A DNA stretch of 64,000 nucleotides from positions 1-64,000 of the forward strand of contig CAMAVB010000001.1 of assembly GCA_945861465.1 (NCBI GenBank), written 5' to 3'. The stretch is from Candidatus Kuenenia stuttgartensis (GTDB taxonomy: Bacteria > Planctomycetota > Planctomycetia > Planctomycetales > Planctomycetaceae). Each line of letters begins with the position of its first letter. The stretch's first letter is position 1. The notes under the pieces were generated by a model. That model did no database searches, was not told where the DNA came from, and was given only the letters and a program-made list of their open reading frames with translations. Positions 27,937 through 36,195 of this stretch are shown piece by piece. A program made the position numbers and the translations under genes.

Positions 27937-28182
27937 CCCCACTGGCCCCGTGCCAGTGGATCGAAGGTTTGGAAACTATGTGAACTCGCAATATGCTGTC
28001 ACAGCCCCACTGGCCTCGTGCCAGCGGACTGCGGGTTTGACAACTCACTGCGACTTATCAAAGGCTCATGGTTGTAGTTGTCAAACCTGCGTTCCACCGG
28101 CATGAAGCCGGATGGGGACGAAGCGGTGAAATGGAATCGTTCGTAGTTGTCAAACCTCGATCCCACCGGCGTAAAGCCGGTT
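27937..28182. repeat. Four 40-bp hairpin units, two direct and two inverted
   Basis: Each unit is a short hairpin followed by GGTTTGACAACTA (or close). Units 1 and 2 (27937-27978 and 28004-28046) have CACTGGC/GCCAGTG-type stems. Units 3 and 4 (28076-28112 and 28142-28182) are inverted and have CCGGC/GCCGG stems. Confidence 0.8.
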
Positions 28183-28242
28183 GGGGGTCGCCGGAATTCA
28201 AAACTTGACTCATCTGCAACATGTTTTGAAAAGTGAACGTAG

Positions 28243-30789
28243 CTAATCTACATTTCTGAATTCCGCTGTGGCCAGCAAAGCCTGGCAGTAGTTTGCAAGG
28301 AGTTGACGAGACGAGTCGACGGTGTCTTCTGTGAGACGTCTTCCCTGCTCGAAAAACGCTGCAGCAATTGTTGTTTCGTCTGCGTCCGGAGCACGGCTGA
28401 AGCAAAGCATCCAGGCGATGCGGAGCCGCTGTTCGTGGTCGTCGGATTCGCGGAGCAGGCGATCGGCCAGGGCTGTCGCTCGTGCCTGCACGAACGGGCT
28501 GTTCATCAAATACAGAGCCTGAACAGGCACGTTCGTGATCTCGCGATCGCCCGTGACCAAACTCGGTTCGGCAAAATCGAACAGGTCCAGGACATCCGGC
28601 AACCGATCACGGAGCACGGGCAAATAGACCGATCGGTGCCGCGAGCCATCAAGGTCGGTGGGCAGGCTGGGGTCGAGGCCGATGAGCGAAATCGGTCGGT
28701 CGCCGATCTGTTTTGCGACGAGCGAGCCGTCTGGTCGCGCGGCGTCGAGCTCTCCGGAAACGACGAGCATCGCGTCGCGAATCGCTTCGGCATCAAGCCG
28801 TCGCTTGCTCGCTCGCCACAACAGCCGGTTCTCAGGATCAGCAAGGAATGCCTCTTCGCGATAGGCTGAAGCCTGACGATAAGTGCGAGACAGCACGATT
28901 TCCCGCACAAGTTTCCTGATTGACCAGCCATCAGCCATGAATCGAACCGAGAGATCATCGAGCAGTTCCGGATGGCTGGGACGCTCGCCGCTGAAGCCGA
29001 AGTTGTCCACCGTTCGGACAAGGCCAGCACCAAACAGATGACGCCACACGCGATTTGTGATCACGCGAGCCGTCAACGGATGATCCGGGTGCGTCAGCCA
29101 GCGTGCGAACTCCAGTCGCCCACTATGTTCTGCGGAGACCTGCGGGGCATCGGCAAGCTCAATGACACGCGGAAAGCGGCGCGGAACCGGTTTGCCTGGC
29201 CGGGCGATCTCGCCACGCTCCAGCAGCGGCGCGTCGCCGATCTGTTCGCGATCCAATACGCCCATCGCCAGAGGCAACGCCTGTCCCGACTCATCCACTT
29301 TTTCCAGTTGCCCTTCAATGCCTCCCGATGTCCAGAAGATTCGCAGCGCATCTCGCAGTGTGAAGACCTTCTCGGTGTCCTCGCCGTTCCTGAAGGCGTT
29401 CATCGCGGCGGCCATACCGACTTCATGCTCCTTCCTGAGTGCCGCAAGCTGGGCCTTCAGGTTGGCGACCTTTTCCTGCGGAATGGAAGCATGGAAGATC
29501 GGTTGTCCGGCACCGCGCGGCAGAATCAGCGGATCACCAGCGATCCGATTCGACGGTGACACGGCGGTGCCAAAGTAGGCTTTCGTGCTGGTGAACACTC
29601 CGGCCAGCGCGTAGTAATCCTGCATCAGGAATGGATCGAACTTGTGATCATGGCACCGTGCGCACGCGACTGAGTTGGCCATCACCGCACGCGTCACCGT
29701 GTCGATCTGCTCATCCACGACATCGGCCTCAAACTGCAAGGCGTTTGCTTCGTCGAGGTTCTTTGGCCCGATCGCCAGGAATCCGGTGGCGATCAATAGT
29801 CGAGCACGCTCAGAGTCGTTGTCGAACGGCAGCAGGTCGCCAGCGATCTGTTCCACGACGAAGCGATGAAACGGCATGTCGGCATTTACCGCGTCGATGA
29901 CGTAGTTCCGGAATCGCCAGGCATACGGGAACGAGATATTCGCTTCTTTGCCGCTCGATTCCGCAAAGCGAGCCACATCCAGCCAGTGTCTCCCCCAGCG
30001 TTCGCCGAAATGCGACGACGCGAGCAATACATCGACTTCCGCCGCCAACGCCGCATCGAAGCCGTCGGCATCGATGCACTGCAGAAAATCGTAAACTGAC
30101 CTGGGCGAAGGCGGAAGTCCGACCACGTCGAAATGCAGCCGTCGCAGCAAGGTCGAAGGCTCGGCATCTTCGGACGGACTAAGGCCGTTTTCTTCCAGTT
30201 TCGCCAGTGTAAAATGATCCAGATCACGTTTTGCCCAGGTCGGGTCCTTCGTGATCGGAGGCTGGTGGGCGACTGGTTTCTGAAAGGACCAGAACCGCCG
30301 ACCCGCTTCAATGTCCACAGGTGGGATGGCTCCCTTAACCTCATCCTCCTCGCGCGAGTCTATGGCCCCCATCCTGATCCAGGATTTGAAATCGTTGATC
30401 ACGGATTCCGGCAGACGTTCCTTTTTGGGAGGCATCCTGAGGTCGAGATCGGTGTGCGAGATGGCCGTCAACAGCAGACTCGCGTCCGGGTCACCCGGCA
30501 CGATCGCCGGACCACGGTCGCCACCCGCGCGAATCGTTGTTCGCGAGTCGAGTCGCAGTCCACCTTCTGACTTGCCGGCACCGGCCGAATGGCACTTGTA
30601 ACAATGCTCGACGAGTATCGGTCGGATCTTCGTTTCAAAGAACGCGAGCTCAGTGGCGTCGTCCTCGGAGCTCCTGTCTCGGGCGTTCACAACATCCGAG
30701 CCGACCAGCAGCAGAAGGGCCAAGCCGAGTGCCAAAACTCGATCCCATGAACCGAGCCGAGCCGAGACGTGTTGAGCTTCCTGGGCCAT
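28243..30789 (-). CDS. PSCyt1/DUF1549/DUF1553 protein (planctomycete cytochrome type)
   Basis: 848 residues. After a signal segment (VLALGLALLLLVGSDVVNA), the PSCyt1 heme-type domain has one CxxCH (VEHCYKCHSAGAGKSEGGLR, about residue 63) and the usual DLRMPPKK end. DUF1549 follows (about 185-395: LHFDVVGLPPSPRSVYDFL, GERWGRHWLDVARFAESSG, ACARCHDHKFDPF). DUF1553 closes the chain (about 580-830: LARWLTHPDHPLTARVITNRVWRHLFG, LDDLSVRFM, SRTYRQAS, ALYLMNSPFV). A second CxxCH (CARCH) is within DUF1549. The next gene on the strand encodes the usual DUF1501 partner. These pairs are exported; roles in polysaccharide or sulfated glycan breakdown are proposed, not proven. GAGGA lies 11 bases before the ATG. 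Confidence 0.93.
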   Translation of the reverse strand: MAQEAQHVSARLGSWDRVLALGLALLLLVGSDVVNARDRSSEDDATELAFFETKIRPILVEHCYKCHSAGAGKSEGGLRLDSRTTIRAGGDRGPAIVPGDPDASLLLTAISHTDLDLRMPPKKERLPESVINDFKSWIRMGAIDSREEDEVKGAIPPVDIEAGRRFWSFQKPVAHQPPITKDPTWAKRDLDHFTLAKLEENGLSPSEDAEPSTLLRRLHFDVVGLPPSPRSVYDFLQCIDADGFDAALAAEVDVLLASSHFGERWGRHWLDVARFAESSGKEANISFPYAWRFRNYVIDAVNADMPFHRFVVEQIAGDLLPFDNDSERARLLIATGFLAIGPKNLDEANALQFEADVVDEQIDTVTRAVMANSVACARCHDHKFDPFLMQDYYALAGVFTSTKAYFGTAVSPSNRIAGDPLILPRGAGQPIFHASIPQEKVANLKAQLAALRKEHEVGMAAAMNAFRNGEDTEKVFTLRDALRIFWTSGGIEGQLEKVDESGQALPLAMGVLDREQIGDAPLLERGEIARPGKPVPRRFPRVIELADAPQVSAEHSGRLEFARWLTHPDHPLTARVITNRVWRHLFGAGLVRTVDNFGFSGERPSHPELLDDLSVRFMADGWSIRKLVREIVLSRTYRQASAYREEAFLADPENRLLWRASKRRLDAEAIRDAMLVVSGELDAARPDGSLVAKQIGDRPISLIGLDPSLPTDLDGSRHRSVYLPVLRDRLPDVLDLFDFAEPSLVTGDREITNVPVQALYLMNSPFVQARATALADRLLRESDDHEQRLRIAWMLCFSRAPDADETTIAAAFFEQGRRLTEDTVDSSRQLLANYCQALLATAEFRNVD

Positions 30790-30845
30790 TCGGCTTCATT
30801 CCTCTTCTGTTGCCTGGTGATGGGTTCGACCGGCGAAATAGATCC

Positions 30846-30916
30846 GGCGAGCGGAGTGGCGTGAGCCCTCCGGTACCTCGTTTTTGTACCAGCAAGCTGA
30901 CGCATGTCGCTCGCCA
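30846..30916. repeat. GGCGAGCGG-ended palindrome, degenerate copy
   Basis: GGCGAGCGGAGTGGCGTGAG with CCCTCCGGTAC on the left; GTACC, AGCTGACGCATGTCGCTCGC on the right. Both arms are partly degraded compared with 8768-8839. Confidence 0.6.
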
Positions 30917-31108
30917 ATTCTCTCAATCATCACCGCATGGAGTATAGATCGAGTTACCTCCGATTAGGAATTCAACCCCAGAAAAGTCAGTCTGACTGAT
31001 GCCGCTCGCTGCTCAAAAAAACGAGATTTTTGCGAGCATGGGATTTGTCACGCAGCCTGACGCTGGTTCGCACAGACCGACTCTCCGGGAATCAGTGATC
31101 AGTTAACG

Positions 31109-31145
31109 AAAAACGGCGTACTGGTGATTGCACACCAGAACGCCG
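31109..31145 (-). terminator. Rho-independent terminator after the PEP-CTERM gene
   Basis: On the minus strand CGGCGTTCTGGTG and CACCAGTACGCCG pair around a six-base loop (TGCAAT) with one mismatch, followed directly by TTTTT. It lies 45 bp after the stop of the PEP-CTERM gene. Confidence 0.85.
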
Positions 31146-31189
31146 AAAGAGTATGAACGATCATCTGCCTGGATTGCGAAAGCTCAAAT

Positions 31190-31810
31190 TCAGGCTGCAA
31201 TGCGGCGCTTACGCCACGCCATGCCGCCCAAGCTCACGCGGCCAACGCCGAGGAGTGTCAAGCTGCCTGGTTCGGGTACAGCAGCAATAGTGTCTCCGTT
31301 GACCCGAAACGCGGACAGAGTGTTGTCGAATGGAATCCAGGACGCGCCGGAATCGAGGGTAGATGCCTCTGGGCCAATAAACCCCTGGTCGTTCAAATTC
31401 CATCCGCCGTCATAGCCATCCGTTAGGTACTGGGTCGCAATCCAATACGTTGTGCCAGCGACCAATGTAGGAAAGGCGGTAGATGTCGCAGTAGTGATGC
31501 CCGCCGGATCGGTCACGGTGATTGATTCGATCACGCCCCCGGGTAATCCCGCGGCATCGGACATCAGCAGTATGTTGAGAGTGCCCAAGCTGCCAGACAA
31601 CGCGAGCTCGACAGAAGTGAACGTGAAGTTCGACCCACCGGACACTGTAAACGGCATGGCCATGTCTTGGGACGCGTCCACAATCCACCCAGTTCCCGCA
31701 TCGAAACTGTCCCCCGGCCCAAATGTGGAAGTAATTACCCCCGCAGTTGCCGGTGGGCTGTCGATCAGAAACATTGATCCCATCAACATCGCTAGAATCA
31801 ATCGTTTCAT
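31190..31810 (-). CDS. PEP-CTERM sorting-signal protein
   Basis: 206 residues. A signal peptide (LILAMLMGSMFLIDSPPATA) is followed by a beta-rich, Thr/Ser/Gly-rich body with FTFTSVELALSGSLGTLNI and GTTYWIATQYL. The C-terminus is a PEP-CTERM signal: VPEPGSLTLLGVG, hydrophobic stretch, WRKRR. PEP-CTERM proteins are anchored or released by an exosortase and often relate to exopolysaccharide; no exosortase gene lies in this window. An arginine (GVGRVSL) interrupts the hydrophobic helix, which is odd and may weaken processing. AGGAG eight bases before the ATG supports the start, and a strong terminator follows, so it is a single-gene unit. Confidence 0.88.
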   Translation of the reverse strand: MKRLILAMLMGSMFLIDSPPATAGVITSTFGPGDSFDAGTGWIVDASQDMAMPFTVSGGSNFTFTSVELALSGSLGTLNILLMSDAAGLPGGVIESITVTDPAGITTATSTAFPTLVAGTTYWIATQYLTDGYDGGWNLNDQGFIGPEASTLDSGASWIPFDNTLSAFRVNGDTIAAVPEPGSLTLLGVGRVSLGGMAWRKRRIAA

Positions 31811-31904
31811 ACTTCAGTCTCCTGTATTTTGAGTAAGTCAATCGTATTTGCCAGATCGCGAGACTTGGCAATGCGAGGTGTGTTAGTGCAATTGAATTGC
31901 ATTG

Positions 31905-33842
31905 TCAACGACGTATTGACACGAGTGAATGATTCTTTGGCTCCGGCATCCTGAAACCTCGGTCTGCGGACCAGACTCGACATACCTCGCCAGTCTTCCT
32001 GAAGCCGTTTTCCGCAGTCGCTGTCGTTGAATAACGATGTTCGCCCGTCTCATCATGCACGAACTCAAGTAAGAGTTCCGTCGTGGCGGGAGCATCCGCC
32101 TGATCAGCCGGCAGAGCAAAGAACACTGGCGCACCGAAAAAACCAGCGGAACTTTCCGTCGTCAGTTGCTGATGTCCTTTGACGTTCCGCGAGTATACAG
32201 GGATCGTCGCGAATGTCTTTCTGTCGAGCGCAAAAAATTCCATGCGACTGCGCTCCGGAACAGAATCCGCAGATGCTCGTGACTGAAGACTTTGTGCTGC
32301 ACCATTGGTTTGACCAGTTCGATAGACGGGAACTGGCAATGCCAGACGTTTGTCTGCCAGATCGAGGCGATACAGGATCTGGTTGTAGTCGTATCGCGGC
32401 GTCTGTTCGGTATTGCCGGAAAACGTGTGAGTGTAAGTTCCTTCAAAAAAGATCACCCGACCATTTTCACGATCGAACATCGGATGTTGTTTGGGATTGT
32501 AGAAACTATATTTGTCGTGCGTCACAACTTTGCGAGCGTAGAGCCACGGACCGATCGGTGTATCGGCTTCGGCAAACCAGATTTCACCAAGCATCGACTT
32601 GCCCCACGACTCAAGGACGATCATCACCCATCGCTGGCGATATTCATTCCAGTACACGGAACCACCGTGAGCCTTAATCGGCGTGCCCGAATCCACATCG
32701 ACAAGCTGAAAATGCACATCCTCGGGTTTCAGGTCTCCGGACTTCAACAATCGTTCCTGAAGTGGACCACGCACCGCCGGGACACCGCGTTTCCAGCTGT
32801 ATTTAGCGACGCCGTTTTCGTTGCGATCAACGACGGCGTTCGTTTCGGTGCTGTCCGCTGTCAGGCATGTATACGATTCGTATTGAGTCAGATCCTGAAA
32901 ATCATTCGGCGTGGCTCGGACTCGCAGCGTGGGAAACGGCTGCGGAAAATAGACGTACTCAACTCCCTGCTCGGTCACTTTGAGCGGATGCCCGTCCGGA
33001 AACATCGGCGCTTCCAGAGGGATCTTTTTCACCAGTTCGAATCGTTCTGCGTGTGCATCAAACTCCACCAGCCCACGTTCGTAGGTTTCCATCGGCGGTT
33101 TGATTTTCACATAGTTCGCAAACATGCGTTCGCGATGATCTTCGTCCTGCAGCACCGTCAGGCCACCAATCCATGTCGGGCCAGGGCCTGGCATGTCGGC
33201 CGTCGCCTTTGCATTGCCCGCGTCATTCAGGAAGTAGCTCAGATCGACACCCACGTCCGGTTGCAGTCCGCCGTTTTCCGGCAATTGCGAGGTCGCTCCT
33301 GGAACATCAAAGATTCCGAGTGGATGAGGCGGAAGATTGGTGTCACCCCAGAACCAATGAATCCGGCCATTGAAGACAGCATTCACGACGCTGTCGGAAC
33401 CCAGCACGCCGGCGTTGAGTAACGGCTGGGCCAGCGGAGGCTTGTCACCGAGCAACACGCTGTCACGATAAATGCCGCCACCGGTGACTCGGTAGAGCCG
33501 TTCTGCAATGTTAATCCGTTTCAGTTTCAGGACTGCCTCGCCCCCGGAAGTCACATCGAACGCACGCCCGCGAGCACCATAACCGCCATCGGGTGATTCG
33601 TAGCCGTGGCTGGACACTCGAAAGAACGTTCGTCGATTTAATAAGCCCGGCTCGTCGAATGCAACCAGCCCCGCAGAATCCGTCACAAACCGCACATTGT
33701 TCACGGTCGTCAATTCGACGAGCGGCACTCCGCGCCCGGTTGCTTCATCGACGACTTTGATTCGAAAACAGTCGGATGCCTCTTCTGCGTCTGCAGACAA
33801 CACACAGAACAACGCCGCCAGTAACATTGGAAAATATTGCAT
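31905..33842 (-). CDS. Secreted protein with carboxypeptidase-like N-domain and predicted propeller
   Basis: 645 residues. The signal peptide (MQYFPMLLAALFCVLSADA) is followed by a short carboxypeptidase-regulatory-like beta-sandwich (IKVVDEATGRGVPLVELTTVN, VTDSAGLVAFDEP). A long domain then shows repeated W/F-rich strand patterns (NGRIHWFWGDTNLP, TWIGGLTVLQDEDHRERMFANY, GGSVYWNEYRQRWVMIV, GEIWFAEADTPIGPW, RVIFFEGTYTHTFSG). These recall five-bladed propellers of glycan-active proteins, such as DUF4185 or GH43-like folds. I cannot name the family. The ATG at 33842 was preferred over the GTG one codon upstream. It sits next to the IS element and the PEP-CTERM gene. Probable extracellular glycan-related role, as inference only. 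Confidence 0.75.
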   Translation of the reverse strand: MQYFPMLLAALFCVLSADAEEASDCFRIKVVDEATGRGVPLVELTTVNNVRFVTDSAGLVAFDEPGLLNRRTFFRVSSHGYESPDGGYGARGRAFDVTSGGEAVLKLKRINIAERLYRVTGGGIYRDSVLLGDKPPLAQPLLNAGVLGSDSVVNAVFNGRIHWFWGDTNLPPHPLGIFDVPGATSQLPENGGLQPDVGVDLSYFLNDAGNAKATADMPGPGPTWIGGLTVLQDEDHRERMFANYVKIKPPMETYERGLVEFDAHAERFELVKKIPLEAPMFPDGHPLKVTEQGVEYVYFPQPFPTLRVRATPNDFQDLTQYESYTCLTADSTETNAVVDRNENGVAKYSWKRGVPAVRGPLQERLLKSGDLKPEDVHFQLVDVDSGTPIKAHGGSVYWNEYRQRWVMIVLESWGKSMLGEIWFAEADTPIGPWLYARKVVTHDKYSFYNPKQHPMFDRENGRVIFFEGTYTHTFSGNTEQTPRYDYNQILYRLDLADKRLALPVPVYRTGQTNGAAQSLQSRASADSVPERSRMEFFALDRKTFATIPVYSRNVKGHQQLTTESSAGFFGAPVFFALPADQADAPATTELLLEFVHDETGEHRYSTTATAENGFRKTGEVCRVWSADRGFRMPEPKNHSLVSIRR

Positions 33843-33857
33843 CACGCGCTCGCATCA

Positions 33858-33953
33858 TTGTTGCTCGTGTCTCCGACACGAGTCTTCCCGCCACGGAGTG
33901 TCGGGGCACATTGGGATCCAAAGTTGTAGCTGAATTCGTGAGAATTCAGTTGT
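33858..33953. repeat. GTTGCTCGTGTCTCCGAC element with CTGAATTC palindrome
   Basis: GTTGCTCGTGTCTCCGACAC, GAGTCTTCCCGCCACGGAGT, then GTTGTAGCTGAATTC-GTGA-GAATTCAG, whose last part is a perfect 8-bp hairpin. The inverted partner of GTAGCTGAATT lies beyond the IS at 35641-35651. Confidence 0.75.
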
Positions 33954-34070
33954 TCGAGCAAGAGGATTGAATTGCTTCTAATTGGACAGCGCCATGTTCG
34001 GCAGAGTTGAGAGTCGTAAGTGATTGTTATGATTGGGTTTAATTGCGATTGACGAAAAGGTGAAAAAGAA

Positions 34071-34120
34071 GCGACCCTCCGCGTGATAAATCGTTTCACG
34101 GAGAAACCACGGAAGGTCGC
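34071..34120 (+). promoter_or_regulatory. Hairpin directly upstream of the transposase start
   Basis: GCGACCCTCCGCGTG and CACGGAAGGTCGC-type arms face each other, ending three bases before ATG. Such structures commonly block read-through translation into transposase genes when transcription enters from outside; here that role is inferred. Confidence 0.55.
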
Positions 34121-34123
34121 CCC

Positions 34124-35601
34124 ATGTCAGTGATGTCAGTTCGGCAGATTGCGGGGCTCGGCGGGAAGCTGAGTCGGTTTTTATATCGGTTTCGGAATTG
34201 TTTTGCGAGACCGGCTGGTCGGGCTTTGCTGTTGGCGTACGTGCTGGGCCTGATGTCGGTGGTTCAGCGGAAGAACGTCGAAGCCATGGCGCTGGATCAG
34301 AACATCGCACCTCGGACGTTGCAGCGGCTGCTGGATTCGATTGCCTGGGACCATCACAAGGTCCGGGATCTGTGTCAGCAGATTGTGGCCAAAGAGCACG
34401 CGCATCCTGAGGCCATTGGCTGCATCGACGAGACGGGGACTGTGAAGAGTGGCCCTCACACGGCGGGCGTCAAGCGGCAGTACAACGGGAGTCGCGGCAA
34501 GATCGAGAACTGCGTCAACACGGTCGCGTTGTCGTATTCGGCTCCGGGCTTCAGCGTGCTGCTTGACACGCAGTTGTATCTCCCCGAGGAATGGGCGAAT
34601 GATGCAGCGCGCCGAAAAAAAACTTCATCCCCGACGAAGTCGAATTCCGCACGAAGCCACAGATCGCGATCGATCAGATCGATCGCGCGCTGGCCAACGG
34701 CATCCGCGTCATGGGCTGGACGGCGGATGAATTCTATGGACAGAACGCCGCGTTCCTGAATGCGCTGGACGACCGTGACCAGGCGTTTGTCGTGGAGATT
34801 CCTGGCGACGTTCGTGTGTGGACGCGGAAGCCAAAAGTGCTGAGAAAACAGGGTAAAAACGAACCTGAGCGACAAAAAAAGTTTCCGCGACTGAAGGCCA
34901 GCCAGAAGCCACCGAGCGAAGTTCGCAACCTCGCTCGACACTCGCCCGCGTTCCACGAACAGGCACCGCAGCGCTATCGCATTCGCGACTCACACAAGGG
35001 CAGCGAAGTCTGGGAGATCCGCTGGGTCACCTGCTGGAGACAGACTCACGACGATTCCATCGTGAGCAACCAATGCACGCTGATCGTTGCTCGCAACGTG
35101 CTCACCGACGAGGTGAAATTCTTCCTCTCGAACCGCGTCCCCGGTCGCGACGGATGGACACTGCGGATGATCCTTCGCATCGCCTTCGGTCGCTGGCCGA
35201 TCGAAGACTGCTTCCGCGAAGCGAAGGAAGAACTCGGGCTGGATCACTTCGAATGCCGCAGCTGGCACGGCATCCATCGCCACTTGTTCCTGGTGATCCT
35301 GAGCCAGTTGTTCTGCGCCATCACGCGGCAGAAACTTTCGCCGAGCGAAGACGTCGAAAGCGGCGAACTGCTCACCACCGAACAAGTCCGCCGCGCCGCC
35401 AGCGTCGTCGTCGCGTCCATCACACTTCCCCCGCGATCCCGAAACCAGGCCTTCGAGGCCGAAGCCAACCGTCAGGCCTACTACGCCCGCCGCAACGCCT
35501 CCGCCGCCAAATCCCACCGCAAAAAACGCCGCGTGAAACTCGCCCGACTCGGTATCCACCCCGACAAAATCAAGTCCCTCGAACACCCAAATTCCCAGTA
35601 A
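34124..35601 (+). CDS. IS701-family DDE transposase, split by a frameshift at an A8 run
   Basis: Two overlapping frames together encode one transposase. The first (34124 to about 34620) carries the N-terminal helical part, LDSIAWDHHKVRDL, the first catalytic Asp in IGCIDETG, VKRQYNG, and LLDTQLYLPEEWAND. The second frame, one base back, continues NFIPDEVEFRTKPQIAIDQI, DRALANGIRVMGWTADEFYG with the second Asp, and WPIEDCFREAKEELGLDHFE with the catalytic Glu, to the stop at 35601. The switch lies at AAAAAAAA (34615-34622), a slippery run, so a programmed -1 shift is possible. Otherwise the element is inactive by mutation, or the base count is wrong. IS701 transposases are normally single-frame. 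The C-terminus is Arg/Lys/Ala-rich. Confidence 0.85.
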
Positions 35602-35671
35602 TCCGCGACACTTCCCCAAGAACTTGGCGCTGTCCAACTAATTCAGCTACGGTAGATCCATTTCTGCCGAT

Positions 35672-35759
35672 CGCCCAAGTCAACCCGCGTGTGCCCACAG
35701 GCGACATAATATACCGAACTCGGACCGCGGCACACGTCGGGTTGAACCGCTTGTTAAGC
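35672..35759 (-). other. attC recombination site of the cassette
   Basis: Minus strand. The R-type box GCTTAAC begins two bases after the stop codon of the DUF5071 gene. The arms TTCAACCCGACGTGTGCC and GGGCACACGCGGGTTGACTT pair except for one unpaired A, like an attC extrahelical base. TTGGGCG closes the site; joined to the cassette's TTAGGC it gives GGGCGTTAGGC, with GTTAGGC complementary to GCTTAAC apart from one G-T pair. Length about 94 nt in the circular form. Confidence 0.75.
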
Positions 35760-35760
35760 G

Positions 35761-36159
35761 TCATGTTTCATTTAGCCAATCCAACGCCTCACGTGCTTGC
35801 TCGTCCACTTGTTCAGAACGGTCATTGGCCGTCGGATGATAGGCAAGCTGCATCAAATCGGAGCGAAGTGTTTCAGCCAATGCCCGTGGCATTTTACGAA
35901 TGAGAGCTGCAATGCACCAGTACTTCCAAATCCCGTCATTGCCACCAAATACATGACGGATATGCGGAATGACCGGTTCGCCTATGGAGGCGAGAAAAAT
36001 CGAGATTGAGCCAGAGATTGGCCAGTTGCAATCTTGAAGCCATTCCAGAAGTTCTGGCAGCACGGGAGCGACTGCGGGATACCCGAGTGCAACGATCGCT
36101 CGAGTATGCTCCGAGTCGGATTTGTGTCGCGGGAGTAGAGTATGTGGGTCGACGATCAT
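35761..36159 (-). CDS. DUF5071 family protein in a gene cassette
   Basis: 132 residues and no signal. The DUF5071 pattern is clear: LLPRHKSDSEHTRAIVALGY, PAVAPVLPELLEWLQDCNWP, SIFLASIGEPVIPHIRHVF, DGIWKYWCIAALIRKMP, then a helix and EQVDEQAREALDWL. Such proteins are small HEAT-like helical domains of unknown function and turn up repeatedly in mobile or cassette contexts. Cassette-type edges on both sides (core site 25 bp before the ATG, attC two bases after the stop) explain how it arrived. No promoter is evident within the cassette, so expression may depend on the upstream thioredoxin-like gene, which ends 36 bp before its ATG. Confidence 0.85.
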   Translation of the reverse strand: MIVDPHTLLPRHKSDSEHTRAIVALGYPAVAPVLPELLEWLQDCNWPISGSISIFLASIGEPVIPHIRHVFGGNDGIWKYWCIAALIRKMPRALAETLRSDLMQLAYHPTANDRSEQVDEQAREALDWLNET

Positions 36160-36195
36160 TCCGTTGGCGCTCGATTTGTTCCGCCTAACGCCTAA

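Larger units (their letters stand above)
27625..28242. other. Intergenic gap filled by two repeat families
   Basis: Separates the DUF1549/DUF1553 gene from its DUF1501 partner. Contains a GTTGCTCGTGTCTCCG-type element with a GCGGGC palindrome (27640-27717) and four 40-bp hairpin units (27937-28182). No gene seen. Confidence 0.7.
30790..31189. other. Intergenic gap with palindrome and terminator
   Basis: Holds a degenerate GGCGAGCGG-ended palindrome (30846-30916) near the cytochrome gene start and a strong terminator for the PEP-CTERM gene (31109-31145). Nothing else recognised. Confidence 0.6.
33978..35641 (+). mobile_element. IS701-like insertion sequence with 4-bp target duplication
   Basis: The element spans 33982-35637 (1656 bp) between direct CTAA copies at 33978-33981 and 35638-35641. 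The ends are inverted: TTGGACAGCGCCATGTTC on the left and TTGGACAGCGCCAAGTTC on the right (17 of 18). CTAA fits the YTAR target known for IS701. A hairpin lies just before the transposase start (34071-34120). The transposase reading frame is split at an A8 run. Confidence 0.9.
35672..36188 (-). mobile_element. Solitary integron-type gene cassette
   Basis: The 517-bp unit runs on the minus strand from TTAGGC (cut from a G|TTAGGC core at 36189-36183), 30 bp ahead of the DUF5071 start, to the attC end at 35672. The right neighbour begins AT, so the junction is G|AT, fitting the G(A/T)T secondary sites used by integron integrases. The unit sits directly behind the stop of the thioredoxin-like gene. 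No integrase, attI or second cassette was seen in the window. Confidence 0.7.

Noticed and set aside
27937-28182. CRISPR-like array
   Set aside because: The four units are in two orientations, contain hairpins with differing stems and lack regular spacers and cas genes.
32292-33422. 376-codon plus-strand frame opposite the secreted propeller-like gene
   Set aside because: Its His/Phe/Arg-rich product is typical of the reverse complement of a GC-rich gene; the minus-strand product has a signal peptide and ordered motifs.
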